A stretch of DNA of 64,000 bases from contig CM055870.1 of NCBI GenBank assembly GCA_029582165.1, positions 13,870,832-13,934,831 on the forward strand, read 5' to 3'. This document shows, one piece after another, positions 32,996 through 45,198 of the stretch. A program made the position numbers and the translations under genes. The number at the start of each line of letters is the position of its first letter. The stretch's first letter is position 1. The stretch comes from Portulaca oleracea (taxonomy: Eukaryota; Streptophyta; Magnoliopsida; Caryophyllales; Portulacaceae). The notes below the pieces were generated by a model. That model made no database searches. It was not told where the DNA came from and worked only from the letters and a program-made list of their open reading frames with translations.

Positions 32996-35900
32996 TCAAT
33001 CAGATTCCAACCAGTGGTGCCGAGACTTGTGCCATTGCACTGCTGAGTTAGGATGCCGTCTTTCTGGAGATGGGAATCGCGATTCAGCCCGTTTACATGG
33101 GCCAGGTGCGACATCCTTTGAGGGCAAATTTAGCACTACTGTTGCTTCCTCTGGTTTCTCGGGCAAAGTTGGACCCTCTGATGCTTCCTTCGGTTTATCC
33201 AGGAAAGTTGGTAAACGTTCAGGCTTGGGTTCATGATCCTGATACTCAGACTTGGACCCCGGTTGATGACTCTGGTGTCCTTGATTCTCGTGGGATTGAT
33301 TCACCTCAGATTTTGACTGCGAGTCTGATGGAAATGCCATCAGATGTTCTGTAGTAGGTTCATAAACCGGATTAACTTGTGAATTTGCATTCCAATTTAT
33401 TGCTGGTTCGTCATGCTTTTGAGACCAATGCACTGGAAATGCGACGCTTGCGATTCCCAGAAGTATTGCCAGGAATATTGTAGTCAAGAAGGAGGTTTTG
33501 AAAGCCTGCAAAGTATAATGCGTCAGTCGGAGCAAGATTATTGACCATTCATTCAGTTCCTTCTTCATTTCTTTCTTTTATCTTCTTTAAAATCTGTTTT
33601 ACTAACAAAGAATCCATGACAACGGAAAATATCCCAACATCTGAAGCTTCTTATCTATCTGTTACTAATTAATTGAAGAATTCATCCGTTCTAATATCAC
33701 AACTAAATGCATAATGAAGCTGAACCGAAGTATGACGCAATCGCTTAACACATTGCTTTAAGGCTAGAATGCTTAAGATTAAGATACAGTATTAGTGTCT
33801 TCTGCTATCTTGGGTCAGTCAATTGGGGCTAATCTCTCTAAATTGCAAAATTTATGAGTAAGACTGCTACATCCGACCCTTCCATACCTTGTATGGGCAG
33901 GATTTTGGTTTTGGTCTTGATTTTGGTATGAATGTCTTCTGCCATTTACATTAATTCACCTATGAAATGACTGGAATCATGTCTTCCTAACAGGTTTTCT
34001 CACTGAAGAACTCCTTTTATTATTTATATTTTTTACCATCACATTATCTATTACTCAATGTTACAAACTGGAGCTTACTAACCGAAACATAAATAACAGA
34101 GCATGTTACAGACTGGAGGCAAACTTGAGGAGTTCTAACCTTTTTGTTGAAAATGTCTTCTGAGAAACCGCTCATGTCCAGCCACTCTCTAGACTCTTTA
34201 CAAGGAAGGTTTTTGTCGGCGTGCTCTAAAGAATATTTAACCATGTCAACTATTGTTAACTCAGTTGATGGATCAGAGTTATCTGTAAAAAGAAGTTTGC
34301 TCATTAGTTATCTGAATCCACAAGATTTTGCCAAGGAAGAAGCCACTTGATTCAGTTCTACCACCTGGGATATCAAAAATCTGCTTTGCTGGTGGCACAC
34401 CCAACTTCTCTCCTAGGTAGACACGAACACGGGCCCGGTCGCCTAGAGAAAGTAAATCACCATGGGTGACTACTATCACAGGCTTATCATCTGTCATTCA
34501 TAAAAACAGTAAGAGATGGTTAAACATACTACACCATCTAAACCAAGATCCAGACTTGTAAGGAAAGAAAAGGAAGAAAAATGCAAAAGGGCCAAAAGAA
34601 AAGAGAAGATAGCCATATGCCATCAGAAGAAACTACGGTTGAAATCTCACTGGTAATGATCAGGAACAATGGCTACACAAAGTTATGACTAGACCTGGCA
34701 ATCGGATGGATCGGATCGGATTCGGATCGGATTAACTCGGATTCGGATTTTTCGGATCAGTCGTACTCTGGTTCGGATACGGATTCGGATCGGATGGGGT
34801 TCGGGTTTGGATTGACTCGGATGTGTTTTGTCGGGTTCGGATCGGATTCGGACCGGGTTTAATCGGATCGTAATGTTCGGGTGGGATTCGGGTTCGGATT
34901 GACTCTGACGGTTTTTGTCGGGTTCGGATTGACTCGGATGGGTTGTGTCGGGTTCGGATCGGAATATGAGCGGTTTTGATTGGATCAGGATCTTCGGGTT
35001 ATAGTTGGATCGGGTGGGGTTCGGGTTCGGATTCACTCGGATGGGTTTTTATCGAGTTTGGATCGGATTAGGACTGGGTTTGATCGGATCGAGATCTTCG
35101 GGTTGTTTTTGGATCGGACCAAATTCGGATCTAAGTTTATAATATTGGGTAAACAATCTAAACATGTCATATACACCCAAGTAATGAAATTAGTCTATAA
35201 TTTTATGCCAATTACACAGACCTTGTTTGAAAAATTTGTAGTTTAGATATATAGTGGTTGTGAATTGGCGGATGGTTTCGAATAAACGTCTACTAAGCTC
35301 TAAATTCATAATTTTAAAAATCAAAAATATATAATTTATAAATTAAAGGTAATCATAACAAAATTTACAAAAATCCAACTTAAAAGTAAAGTTGAATTAT
35401 ATAATTTATAAATTATAATGGTACCAGACATTTTTTATTGTGATTGGTCGAATTATAATCGAGTCGGCTTAGTTTGGTTCTATTTCGGGTCAAATGTGCG
35501 TCGAGCAGGGTGAAACTCCATTCGAACAATTTTCAAATTCGGGTTAAATCAAATTTGACTCGGGTCGGATGCAGCTTGAATAAGATAAAATTCGGTTCAA
35601 GCAATTTTCGGATTCAAGTTAAATCGGATTTGGCTTGGCTTGGGTCAGATAAAATTCAGGTCGGGCAAATTCGGATTCTGGTTAACTCGGATTTGGCAAT
35701 GCTCGAGTCGGGTTCAGATCGGATCAAATTATTTCGGATGTGGCTCAGGTCGGGTAAAAATCAGTTCGGGCAATTTCGGATTCGGGTTAACTCGGATTTG
35801 GCAATGCTCGGGTTGGGTTCGGATCGGATCGGATTATTTCGGATCTCTTTCTTATTCGGTAAAATTCGGGTTGAGATTCGGATCGGATTCGGGGTCGGAT

Positions 35901-37846
35901 TATCTCCGGGTTCGGATCAAGACCCGATCATCCATTTCGGTGTCGGATCGGATTCGGATTCGGATTTTTCGGATCGGATTTCGGATCTCGGATCAGCTTT
36001 GCCAGGTCTAGTTATGACAAGTAGAGTTTCACTTTCTTTGTTTAGGATCACGATTGACAAGTCCTGCTTTCCATTTCTATTTATATAGGATAGAAAAACA
36101 GGTGCACGAATGATTTCTATGACTGTAAGATTTTCAGTACCTTTAAAAGAAAGATACGGGCAGTTGAAGGTCTCCATCACCATGTCCATATACCTTTTGT
36201 CCTCTTTCTTGTCACTATTCATGGCTCTAAGAACTGAAAATCCATTGACGACAAATATAACAAAGTTGACCCTTCTGACCTCACTTGAAGGAGAGCCACT
36301 TTGCTCTGCTTTGAATTTCAACGTTGTCTTGAGACTAGAAGTATCTGAATCCCTATAGAAATTACCAAGTCATATTTTACCGACTCATAATGAGGGAAGC
36401 AATACTAGAACAGTATTGAATGATCAAACCTGGTGATTAACTCTCCATGGCGAACCCCTTTAGTCATCCAACGCCGGAGCATTTCATCATTATCAGCAAA
36501 ATTATCAGACAGACTACGAGTGTCAAACAAGCAGAAGGAAGTTGCGCGTCTGGGAATCATGTATTCCTGCAGGAAGTAGGTTCCTTCTCCGGAGGATGGA
36601 TTATCTAACATCAAAAGTTTTTATTTTAGATTTTCAAAAGCATATTGCAAACTAATAACATGTCTAAACTAAAAGAAGGAAAGCAGGAAATACATGTAAC
36701 TTGTGCTCTTTCAGTTGCGAAGAACTTGTCATCATCAAACACTCTTGATATTCTGTTAACCAGACTACTTTTTCCAGATCCCCTCGGACCAATTAGTAAG
36801 AGGGTGGTTGTTTTTGGTATCGCATAACTGCTTCGCTTCTTATCATTCCCATTACTGATCCATGACCCAGGCGAATAGCTGTGAAAACAAGGCAACTCAA
36901 TTAAAGCTGAAGTGGTCACGACACAACACGACACTTGACAATGTTAACGAACCACTACTCATTATAATTCATTCGAAAATGACTTCCTGATTTCCTTAAA
37001 TGCAAAATTTCAAAATCTACCCCATTTTCACAGAGTATGGCCCAGAGTTTCGCTCCATTTAGCAAATTCGACATTCCAAGAACTACACTAGCTTGACATT
37101 GCAAAAACATGATTGGAAGATCAGAGTTATATTTTTAGTACCCACAGTTCATAATGAAAGTCAAATCCCAGTTGAAATAATACTAATCTTAGCTGAAATC
37201 ACCATCTTAAATACCAGGGATCTCTTTTTGAAATACCATAAACAAGCTAAAAACCAGACCTCAAAATTATCTCAATCATTAGTTATTCACGCATACACAC
37301 AAGTGTGTGTGTCAGTGAGAGAGATACCTTGAGATTTTATACTTAGCTTCATAAAGGGTCTCTCTTCGAGCCCACAATTGATCATAGTTGTTCATAATCT
37401 CTGTATAAGCAATCTTCCTCCTCCTCAAGTTATCATCCATTTCCACTGGATTTGCAGAAATTCGACTACCCACTTCATCGAATTCTGATGGGAAAACCCA
37501 ATCTGACCCACAAAGCGATTCATCATCATCCCTGAGACACCCAGAAAATGAGAACCTTCCCTAATAACAAACCCAATTCAATCTCTACAATTCAGTAAAA
37601 AGAACCCTAAAATCAGGCGGGGGAAAATCAATTCAAAATACCAGTGAAATGCGGAAGGATGAGGCGGGAATTCGTTATCAAGGGATGATCCATCCTCTGT
37701 TGAAGAACAAATGTGAAAATTGAAGTACCCATTCACAAAATTAAACAAATATTGAAAATACCCATTGATTTAGATGAGATTAGAAGAAGAAAGAATAGCA
37801 TACCAGAAGCAAAAGAACGAAGGGTGGTGTCGGCACCCCCACCCAT
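32996..37846 (-). CDS. P-loop NTPase-like protein with C-terminal membrane anchor, 9 exons
   Basis: Exons (- strand): 37846-37804, 37696-37642, 37531-37328, 36878-36694, 36604-36430, 36352-36141, 34490-34365, 34282-34140, 33505-32996; 1653 nt, 550 aa, all GT-AG. Residues 1-75 are acidic, and 76-100 form a charged stretch, RRRKIAYTEIMNNYDQLWAR. The Walker A loop GPRGSGKSS lies at 131-139 (TTTLLLIGPRGSGKSSLVNR). CLFDTRSLS resembles a switch/Walker B strand, VNFVIFVVNG a core strand, and VIVVTHGDLL a guanine-specificity-like (xKxD-type) strand. Exon 9 gives one hydrophobic segment, SFLTTIFLAILLGIASVAF (about 386-404), and a long polar Pro/Glu/Lys-rich tail. Such uncharacterised P-loop proteins occur across land plants; nucleotide and role are unknown. 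I infer a tail-side membrane anchor. Intron 6 (36140-34491) hosts a 1.3-kb hAT-like element. The start ATG is the first in the 5' exon. Confidence 0.88.
34690..36010. mobile_element. hAT-like non-autonomous element (1321 bp) in intron 6, 8-bp TSD
   Basis: The ends TAGACCTGGCAATCGGAT and TTTGCCAGGTCTA are flanked by GTTATGAC on both sides (34682-34689 and 36011-36018). Almost the whole body consists of GGATTCGGATC / GGGTTCGGATT-type repeats in one sense at the left and the complementary-like arrangement at the right, with an AT-rich middle (35150-35450). TAG...CTA ends, an 8-bp TSD and this repeat vocabulary are typical of hAT-type miniature elements. Open frames across it (Ser/Arg/Asp-rich) are artefacts. 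Confidence 0.85.
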
Positions 37847-38438
37847 GAATATGATGATTGATTGCTCACTCACTTGCTAGCTAAACCCACCCACCCAGCT
37901 AGCTGCAGTTAGATGGGACTTTGATTTTGATGGGAAATTGAATCATTAAAAATTGTTGGGGAGACCCTTTTCCTCCACTTAAATCACGTTAAAATCTTTA
38001 AAAAAATGGGTAATGAATTGTTTATTTGGGGTGTGAAAGAGGCAGAGGTGTGCGACGGATACCCAGATGCCAGATCGAAGAGGTAGAGGAAAGACGATTG
38101 TCGTTGTACCTGCTTCATTATACTACAAGCTTTAGCTGGTGTTTTTGACTTCATTTGGGTTGGGTGAAGATTTGATTAGGGAAACACGTGATTTGATGCA
38201 TCTTATTCTTATTCTTGGGAGAATTTTTAATTGATGGGATGAATTGAACAAACTTGAAATCAGATGAGATTAAGGTTGAGATAATTACCGGCATTATCAA
38301 CGACTGGTGCTGATGGGCCATGTTCTCATATCCAATTTTCTGTTGGATGGACCCTAAATTTGAATGTGGTCGTTGACTCTAGAGATCAGCAAAAAGTGCA
38401 TGTTGCAATGATTGTTCACCGGGTGGAAATGGGTAGAT
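37847..38438 (-). promoter_or_regulatory. 5' flank of the P-loop gene
   Basis: Upstream region of the - strand gene, with no other coding signal. 5' UTR and core promoter elements cannot be placed with confidence. Confidence 0.4.
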
Positions 38439-38639
38439 GTGGTAATTATGGGTAGGTGTGAAAAAATCGAAACCGAAAATCAAATCGTAAAAATCGAACC
38501 GGTCAAATCGGTTAATCGTTTGAAGATTTTTTAAAATATGGTTTAGGTTTAACTTTTGTATTTTCGTGAAGCGGTTAACCACGGTTAATCGGTATGTGAG
38601 TAAATTGAATCGATTTTGCTCACCTAATTAGGGAGTCAG

Positions 38640-41600
38640 GCGCTTGTATATATATACCAAGGATGTTACAATATAATGACGACATAATTACAACATGATA
38701 TCACATCTATTACACCCCGGACAAGAGCGAACAAACATATAGGCTTATAAAAGAGAAAACTCATTAGAGGGTAATCATTTGGTGAAGATATATGCTATTT
38801 GTTGTTGAGTAGGAATGTGGTGAACCACAAGGTCTCCATCAATGACACGCTCACGGACAAAATGGTAATCAATTGCAATATGTTTGCTCCAAGCATGGCC
38901 AACTAGATTTGTCGCAAGATACGTGGCACTAATGTTATCGCACATAACACGAGTTAGGGCACGAATTACCAAGCCCACATCACGTAGAAGCTTGCGAAGC
39001 CATATAGTTTCAACTACGACATAGGCAACATCGCGATTTTGACTTCAGTGGAGGTTTGGACACATTATGTTGTTTCTTTGAGTGCCAAGCAATAAGGTTG
39101 GGACCAAAATACACCGCATATCCTGTTGTAGAACGGCAAGAGTCCTTGCAACCAGCCCAATCAACATTAGAATAGGTAACTATCACCGAGAAGTTGGAGG
39201 GCAAGACGAGGTAGAAGTCCATGAGCAGTGGTGCCTTGTAGATACCTGAACATCCGTTTCACTACAGCTAGGTGAGTAGTACGAGGCGCATGCATAAACT
39301 AGGAAACCACACGAACTGCATATGCAATGTCAGGATGAGTCATAGTCAAATATTGCAATGCGCTTACCATATTTCTGTACTCGGTGGGATCAACAAGTAA
39401 TTCACCATCGCGGAGGGTGAGTAAAGTTCTAGCAATGATGGGAGTGCGATGGGTTTGCAGGTATGAAGATGAAACTTGCGAAGAAGGTCTGAAGTGTATT
39501 TCTGTTGGGAAAGAAAGACATCAGAAAAGTTACGAATAACCTGCACACCAAGAAAGTAGTGGAGATCGCAAAAATCCTTCATTGCAAATTGTTGAGAAAG
39601 TACATCAATAAAGGAAACAGAAGCGACGTGAAATTTCCAGTGAGAATGATGTCATCAACGTAAAGAAGGAGAATAAGGAGTTGGGGGTTGCGTATGAAAA
39701 TGAACGTAGAGGGATCAAACTAACTACAAGAAAAACCATGCATGAGGAGAAAACTGGTAAAACGATGAAACCAGACCCGAGGGGTCTGTTTCAAGCCATA
39801 GATAGCTTTTCCGAGACGACATACATGATGGGGACAAGAGGGGTCAACGAAGCCTAAGGGTTGTCTCATATAGATAGTTTCAGTCAATATACCATGAAGG
39901 AAGCCATTCTTGACATCAAGTTGGCGAACTGGCTAGTTATAAGTGATAGAAAAGGAGAGAATGAGGCGATTGATGGAGGGGCGAACAATGGGAACAAAGG
40001 TTTCCTGGAAGTCTACCTCGGACTACTGATGATTTTCTGCAGCAACCATCCTAGCTTTGTAGTGTTCCATAGAACCATCCGATTTGTATTTTATCCAAAA
40101 AAAACCCCACTTACTCGCGATAATATTGGCGACATTGGAAGGAGGAATAAGGTCCCAAGTGTAATTGGTATTCATAGCATCAATCTCTTCAATTATAGTT
40201 GATTTCCATTGAGGGTGACAGAGGGCTTGTTTGTTAGACACGAGTTCAGACTCGGAAGTGGAGGTAGCAAGAGAGATGATGGGTCTTGGTTTGACAATGC
40301 CAAACTTGGGCCTAGTTTGCATAGGATGGACATTGCTAACGGTAGGGTTCGATGGGGTGGTAGAAGACAAACAAAGAGGAGAAGAACGGGGGGGAAGAAA
40401 GGACACTGGGAACAGAGAAGCTACTATGTTGCAGGGTGATGGACAAAGAGTCAGACTTGGAAATGGATAAGGACGCATGTAAGGATCCTAGCGAAGTGTC
40501 AAGACTCTCATGCGTGGAGGGGCCGAGAGGAGGACTCAGGTTTGGAAGGTAAGACGGATGAAGCATGAAAGATACTGGATGGGGTTATGGACATTAGGGG
40601 AACAAGCATCGGAGGAGTGAAGGTGTTTCTGATAGTGAGAATGTCCTCAACAACATGAGCATTATTGTGAGGAGGGCAACCTTTGGAAATGATAGGTTGA
40701 TACGGAAAAACAGTTTCATGAAAACGAACATGCCGACTAATGTTCCCTTGTAAGGGGATCAAGACAACGATAACCTTTATATTGAGCAGCATACCCCAAT
40801 AAAACGCATTGAACGGACCTTAGTTCGAGTTTGTTCCCAGAATTTGCAAAGAAATTAAGAGAACACTCACAACCAAAAGTACGTAAAAAATTGAAATCGA
40901 GAGGTCGCTGAAAAAGTCTTTCAGAGGGTGGCACAGTATCAAGAAATGGTGTAGGTAAACGGTTGATTGTAAGCATTGCGGTAGAGGTCGCTTCAACCCG
41001 AAAGGCAGAGGGAAAGGGAAGGAAGGACTGAATCAAGAAAGATCGAACCATCTCCAAAATGTGTTTATGTTTAAACACATTCAGCTACACCATTTTGAGC
41101 TTGAGTGTCAGGACAAGACTTTTGGAAAAGTATACCACTATTTAAAAATGAGTGTAAAAAGCAATATTGTTAAATTCCAGGCCTCCATCACTTGAGAAAT
41201 TTTTAATTATGGTATTGAACTGATTTTCAACCATTTTATGAAATTGAAGAAAAATCTCAAAAACTTCAGTCTTGCATTTCATGGGATACAGTCAGGTGAA
41301 GCGAGAAAAATCATCAACAAAAAGCATGTAATATCAAAAATATTTGATAGAATCACGCATAGCTTCCCAAACATCAGAATGAATGATATGCAACCGAGAT
41401 CTGGAGTAAAGCTCAACTAAAGAGAAAGGTATTCTTTGAGACTTAGCAAGTCGACAAGTTACATAATTATTATCAAAGACGGAGCATAAATAACATTATT
41501 TTTCCTAAGGTTATCGAAAACATGTTTGCCACAGTGACCTAATCTTCGATGTCATACATCTCCTAATAGAGCAACAAGGGTTGGAATGGTATGACATCTC

Positions 41601-43740
41601 CTGATAGAGAAGCAAGGGCTGGAATGGTGGGAGGTAGACACTTTAAAAGGACAGGGTAGACATCACCACGACTAGGATCCTGTAAAAAAACATCATTTGT
41701 GATTTTGTCCTTTGTGTCGACGCAATCGTTATCACGACACAGGCGACGAATAGATAAGAGATTGTGTTTGAGGGAGGAGACATGAAGAACATATTTTAGG
41801 GAAATCGGACATTGGTGAGATTGAATATGTAAATGCCCAATCTTAGCAATGGAAAGCAAGTGACCATTTCCAACCTCAACTTGAGCAGTGCCAGAGTAAG
41901 GAGATGTTAGGGATAACATACCTTCATCTGGAGTCATGTGGGACGTCATAGCTGAGTCAGGATACCACAAGGTCTCACTCGGGTGGTGTAAAACTAGCCA
42001 TGACAGGCAATGAGATGGTGGGGTTAGATTTGTAACGAAGAGAGCAAACTACAACACTGTGACCAGGGGAGTGACAAATCTGACAAACAACATTAGGAGC
42101 AGAACCCCACCCGCAAAGGTTTCATTACCCACAGACAAAGGGTTAGTAGCAAAAATAGGGACGCAAGGAATATGAGATAACGAGACATCTGCAGTACATA
42201 AAACAGAATCTGTAGAGATGCCCTTAGGAGTGGTCCATTTGGATTGAGCTGCAGAGCTGGATGTATTCCTTCTTCTCTTATTAAACGTGCGATTTCACCC
42301 TTGATTGGTACGGTCGTTCCAGCCTCGACCTCTGAAAGAATTGAAGGCACCATTACTTACATCAGTAGGAATAGTGATATTGGTGGAAAAGGCTTGGTGG
42401 TGCAACGCCTCTTGATTTCAGCGTTAGAGAAATTGCAGACGTTGTTCATGCACAAGCAGCCTTGTCCGAACATCATTAAAGGTGAGGGTTCCTGCCATTT
42501 GGGTTAGAGTATCCATAAAAGTATGATACTAAGGATCTAACGCATTGAAAGTATATTCAATAAGATCAATGTCAGAAACAAGAGAGTGGATGACCGCCAG
42601 GGAATCAAAAATCTGCTTGACTTGACGTAGAAACTCATCCATCGATTGAGTTGCGGGCTTATCGAGATTCATCAATATCCGCTTAAGATCCATGGCCCGG
42701 GCGACACTTACGCTATTGAATCGAGATTCGAAATGCTGACATATTGGTAGATAATGAGGGAGGTCTTGAACATCAGTGCGATAATCCTTAGAGATGGTAA
42801 CAAATAACCATGCTCAGATAAGTTGATCCAACCGTAGCCAAAGTGAATGAGCAGGGTAGGGTTGGTTTGTGCCATCAGGATGAGCCACATATTGAGTGGG
42901 CTAGAGAATCGTACCGTCAAGGAAACCTTACAATTGGTGCATAATAAGAAACGAGAGTGTTAGGGATCAGATTCAGACCTGATTGCTAGTTGTTAGCCAC
43001 TTGTTAGGGTGTGAAATAAAGCAATGTATGCAGCGGAAGGAAGTACAGGATGATTATGGAATCGAGGATAATAATAGAGAGAGGCAAGGATAAATAGGGT
43101 GAGACAGTATTTTTACGTGGGAAACCGAAGAATTCGGAGAAAAACCCACGGGCGACAACCAATATCCACTAGTAGAAAAAGGAGATATTACAAGAGGTAA
43201 AATATATGTGTGAACTCTCGTAGACTCTCATAACCTAGGGATGAGTAGGGTGAAGATGTGGAAATAACACCGTACCTCCCTCATGGGGAGTTTTGAAGGC
43301 TCTCACATCGACTACATTGGTTGCTTGGAATAAGGATCTCTATTTATAGGGGTAAACATCCTATAGATCTGGCTAGACTTCCGCTCCAAATACAATTAGG
43401 TTTTAGAATGCTATTACAATTAGGAAACTAACCTAAATATAATTAGGAAATAAAATAATTTCCTAATAGCTACCAATAACTTGGAGTGTTTAAGAAACTT
43501 GCCAAATAATGAGTCAAAAGAATTTGGGCCAATAACCCAACAGAGAGTAAGTGTGTCTTCCACGAAATATAATCATCAACCTTTTCCAAGGTAGTGGTGA
43601 GTGTGACAAAAGTTTTGATGCTAACTATCCAAAGACTTGGATTGATAGGAGGTAATCCCGACAACAAGGAGGAAAGATGAAGGGTCGACGCAGTTGGATG
43701 GTGGCTGCGCTAGGGGTCCAGGCGGGAGAGGTGACAGTTG
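38640..43740 (-). mobile_element. Decayed Ty1-copia element, - strand
   Basis: In - strand order: gag start (43667-43548, INPSLWIVSIKTFVTLTTTL), rest of gag (42950-42100, LDKPATQSMDEFLRQVKQIF), protease (41970-41563, LWYPDSAMTSHMT), integrase end (41078-40737, RTFGCECSLN then VLLGYAAQYKGYRC), RT start (40478-40023, WKSTIIEEIDAMNTNYTWDL), RT end (39582-39364, CDLHYFLGVQVIR) and RNase H (39222-38775, VDWAGCKDSCRSTTGYAVYF, then DNISATYLATN and ADIYFTK-like end). Stops and shifts separate the pieces. I find no matching pair of LTRs, so at least the 5' end is lost. Confidence 0.85.
42958..43542 (-). mobile_element. Solo copia LTR (585 bp) inserted in copia gag, TSD GAGAG
   Basis: Begins TGTTAGGGATCAG, ends AACCCAACA, and is flanked by GAGAG on both sides (42953-42957 and 43543-43547). 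Removing it rejoins gag between THLL (right) and the segment encoded at 42950. Layout resembles the 552-bp LTR of the 19690 element (GCGGAA near the start, ACGTGGRAA, then AAAAACCCACGG), so a related copia lineage in - orientation is likely. No internal region follows, hence solo. Confidence 0.88.
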
Positions 43741-43987
43741 GCAGCGATTAGCGGTTAGTAGCAAAATGTAGAATATTAACTTTTCCATAGTTATTACTTT
43801 AAATCTCCCAAAACCGGCGGTTAACCGTAAAAAAATTCCAAAAAGCGGTTAACCGTGTTTCAAATAAGGTTAAAACAACGGTTTTGGTTTGATTTTCGTT
43901 TCCAAGTTTCACTTGCGGTTTAAGTTTAGGTTTACTAAATCTAAAAACCGCAAAAGCGGTTAACCCATGCCCGCCCCTAGTGGTAAC

Positions 43988-44452
43988 AAGTTTTTGGGTA
44001 GCTTTTGTTTAGGCGCTGCTAGTATTCTTACCAAATTTACCTGAAGAGTTTGGTAAGTAATTTTTTATATTAGCTTTTTAGACCTAATAAATTTATTTTC
44101 AAAAAAACTATTTGAAGAAACTTTTTGATGTTTTTTGAGACAACTTTTCATAAATAGCGCTTTTACCCAACATTTTTCCTACAATCAGATGAACTAAATG
44201 ACTAAGTCAAACAACTAACTCACACATCTATCAGCTAACAGCTATTAAATATCATCTAATAGCTACTAATTACCAATTGGTTGCCAAATGAGGATTAAAT
44301 CAGATCGCTCTCACTAATTGGTTTGGTGGAAAATTCAAAAAGATAAGTTTGAAATAAGTTCGTGGAGAATCATGATTGAGCTCCTTTTAACACGTTACAA
44401 AAGTGAGTCAAACCAAGTTTCATAGTTCTGTTGGTGAAAAAATGAGTTGTTA
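43988..44452. other. AT-rich intergenic sequence
   Basis: Contains TATCAGCTAACAGCTATTA and ACCAATTGGTTGCCAAAT, phrases common in plant miniature elements, but no pair of ends was found. Confidence 0.35.
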
Positions 44453-44888
44453 GGGAAATTCCATTTGGTAGGCTTCAACTTTTGCTTATTTCAAATTGTC
44501 AATCACTTTAGAAATTATTCCAAATGGTTGGCATATTTTGAAAATTATTCCAAGTGGTAGGCTTATTATAAAAACATTAAAAACTATTCCAAATGGTTGG
44601 CATATTTTGAAAATTATTTCAAGTGGTAGGCTTATTATGAAAACATTAAAAACTATTCCAAGTTTTCAAGCACTTTAAAAATTATTCCTAGTTGTCAAAC
44701 ACTTTAGATATTATTCCTTATGATCGTGAGATTGATAGGGAGAGTTAAATGTAATTGAGAGAGGATGAAAGTTTTGCGAGCAATATTTTAACAACAGTAC
44801 AAGGACATGTCATTAATATAAATAGCTTAAAAAGTGGTTGAAAAATTTAAAATAAGTAAAAATTGAAGTCTACCAAATGAAATTTCCC
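44453..44888. mobile_element. TIR element (436 bp) with TA flanks and internal tandem repeat
   Basis: The left end GGGAAATTCCATTTGGTAGG (44453) mirrors the right end CTACCAAATGAAATTTCCC (to 44888); TA lies on both sides. Inside, a unit of about 70 bp (CCAAATGGTTGGCATATTTT + CCAAGTGGTAGGCTTATTAT) is tandemly duplicated at 44517-44655. A TA target suggests a mariner/Stowaway-type element, but TA is weak evidence alone. Confidence 0.6.
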
Positions 44889-45076
44889 TATATACTAGGT
44901 TTGATTCATGACGCAATTTCAAAAGCTAAACCATATGTCATTAATATAAATAGCTACTTGTATTTTCTATTCATCCCTCCTTTTTCTTTTGTTTGTTTTA
45001 CATTTCAGTAAGGAGTAAGGAGCAAGGACATGTCACCCAATAAAGTCCTTGAGTGTTGAGATAAAATTGCCATTAA

Positions 45077-45165
45077 GGCCCTTTTTTTTCGGCGGTATTG
45101 TTTCAGTATGGTGTGGTATGGTGTGATGGAATTGTGGTAGGTTATTGATATGTAGGTATGTCAAA
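45077..45165. mobile_element. Tourist-like MITE, family A (copy 6, left end only)
   Basis: GGCCCTTTTTTTTCGGCGG preceded by TTAA, then GTATGGTGTGGTATGGTGTG and GGAATTGTGGTAGGTTATTG, matching copy 4 almost word for word. No right end is found before the next element. Confidence 0.65.
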
Positions 45166-45198
45166 AATGCTATTTAACTCTTCAATTAAGACTAAAGA

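Larger units (their letters stand above)
38447..43979. mobile_element. hAT-like element split by a copia insertion
   Basis: The left arm (38447 to about 38615, starting TATGGGTAGGTGTG) and right arm (about 43770-43979, ending CATGCCCGCCCCTA) carry the same GGTTAACCG / AAATCGAACCGG-type repeat vocabulary. They are flanked by an 8-bp duplication with one mismatch, GTGGTAAT (38439-38446) and GTGGTAAC (43980-43987). The middle 5 kb is a decayed copia element. Confidence 0.65.

Noticed and set aside
34689..36088. Ser/Arg/Asp-rich ORFs on both strands
   Set aside because: They are translations of GGATTCGGATC-type repeats in the hAT-like element.
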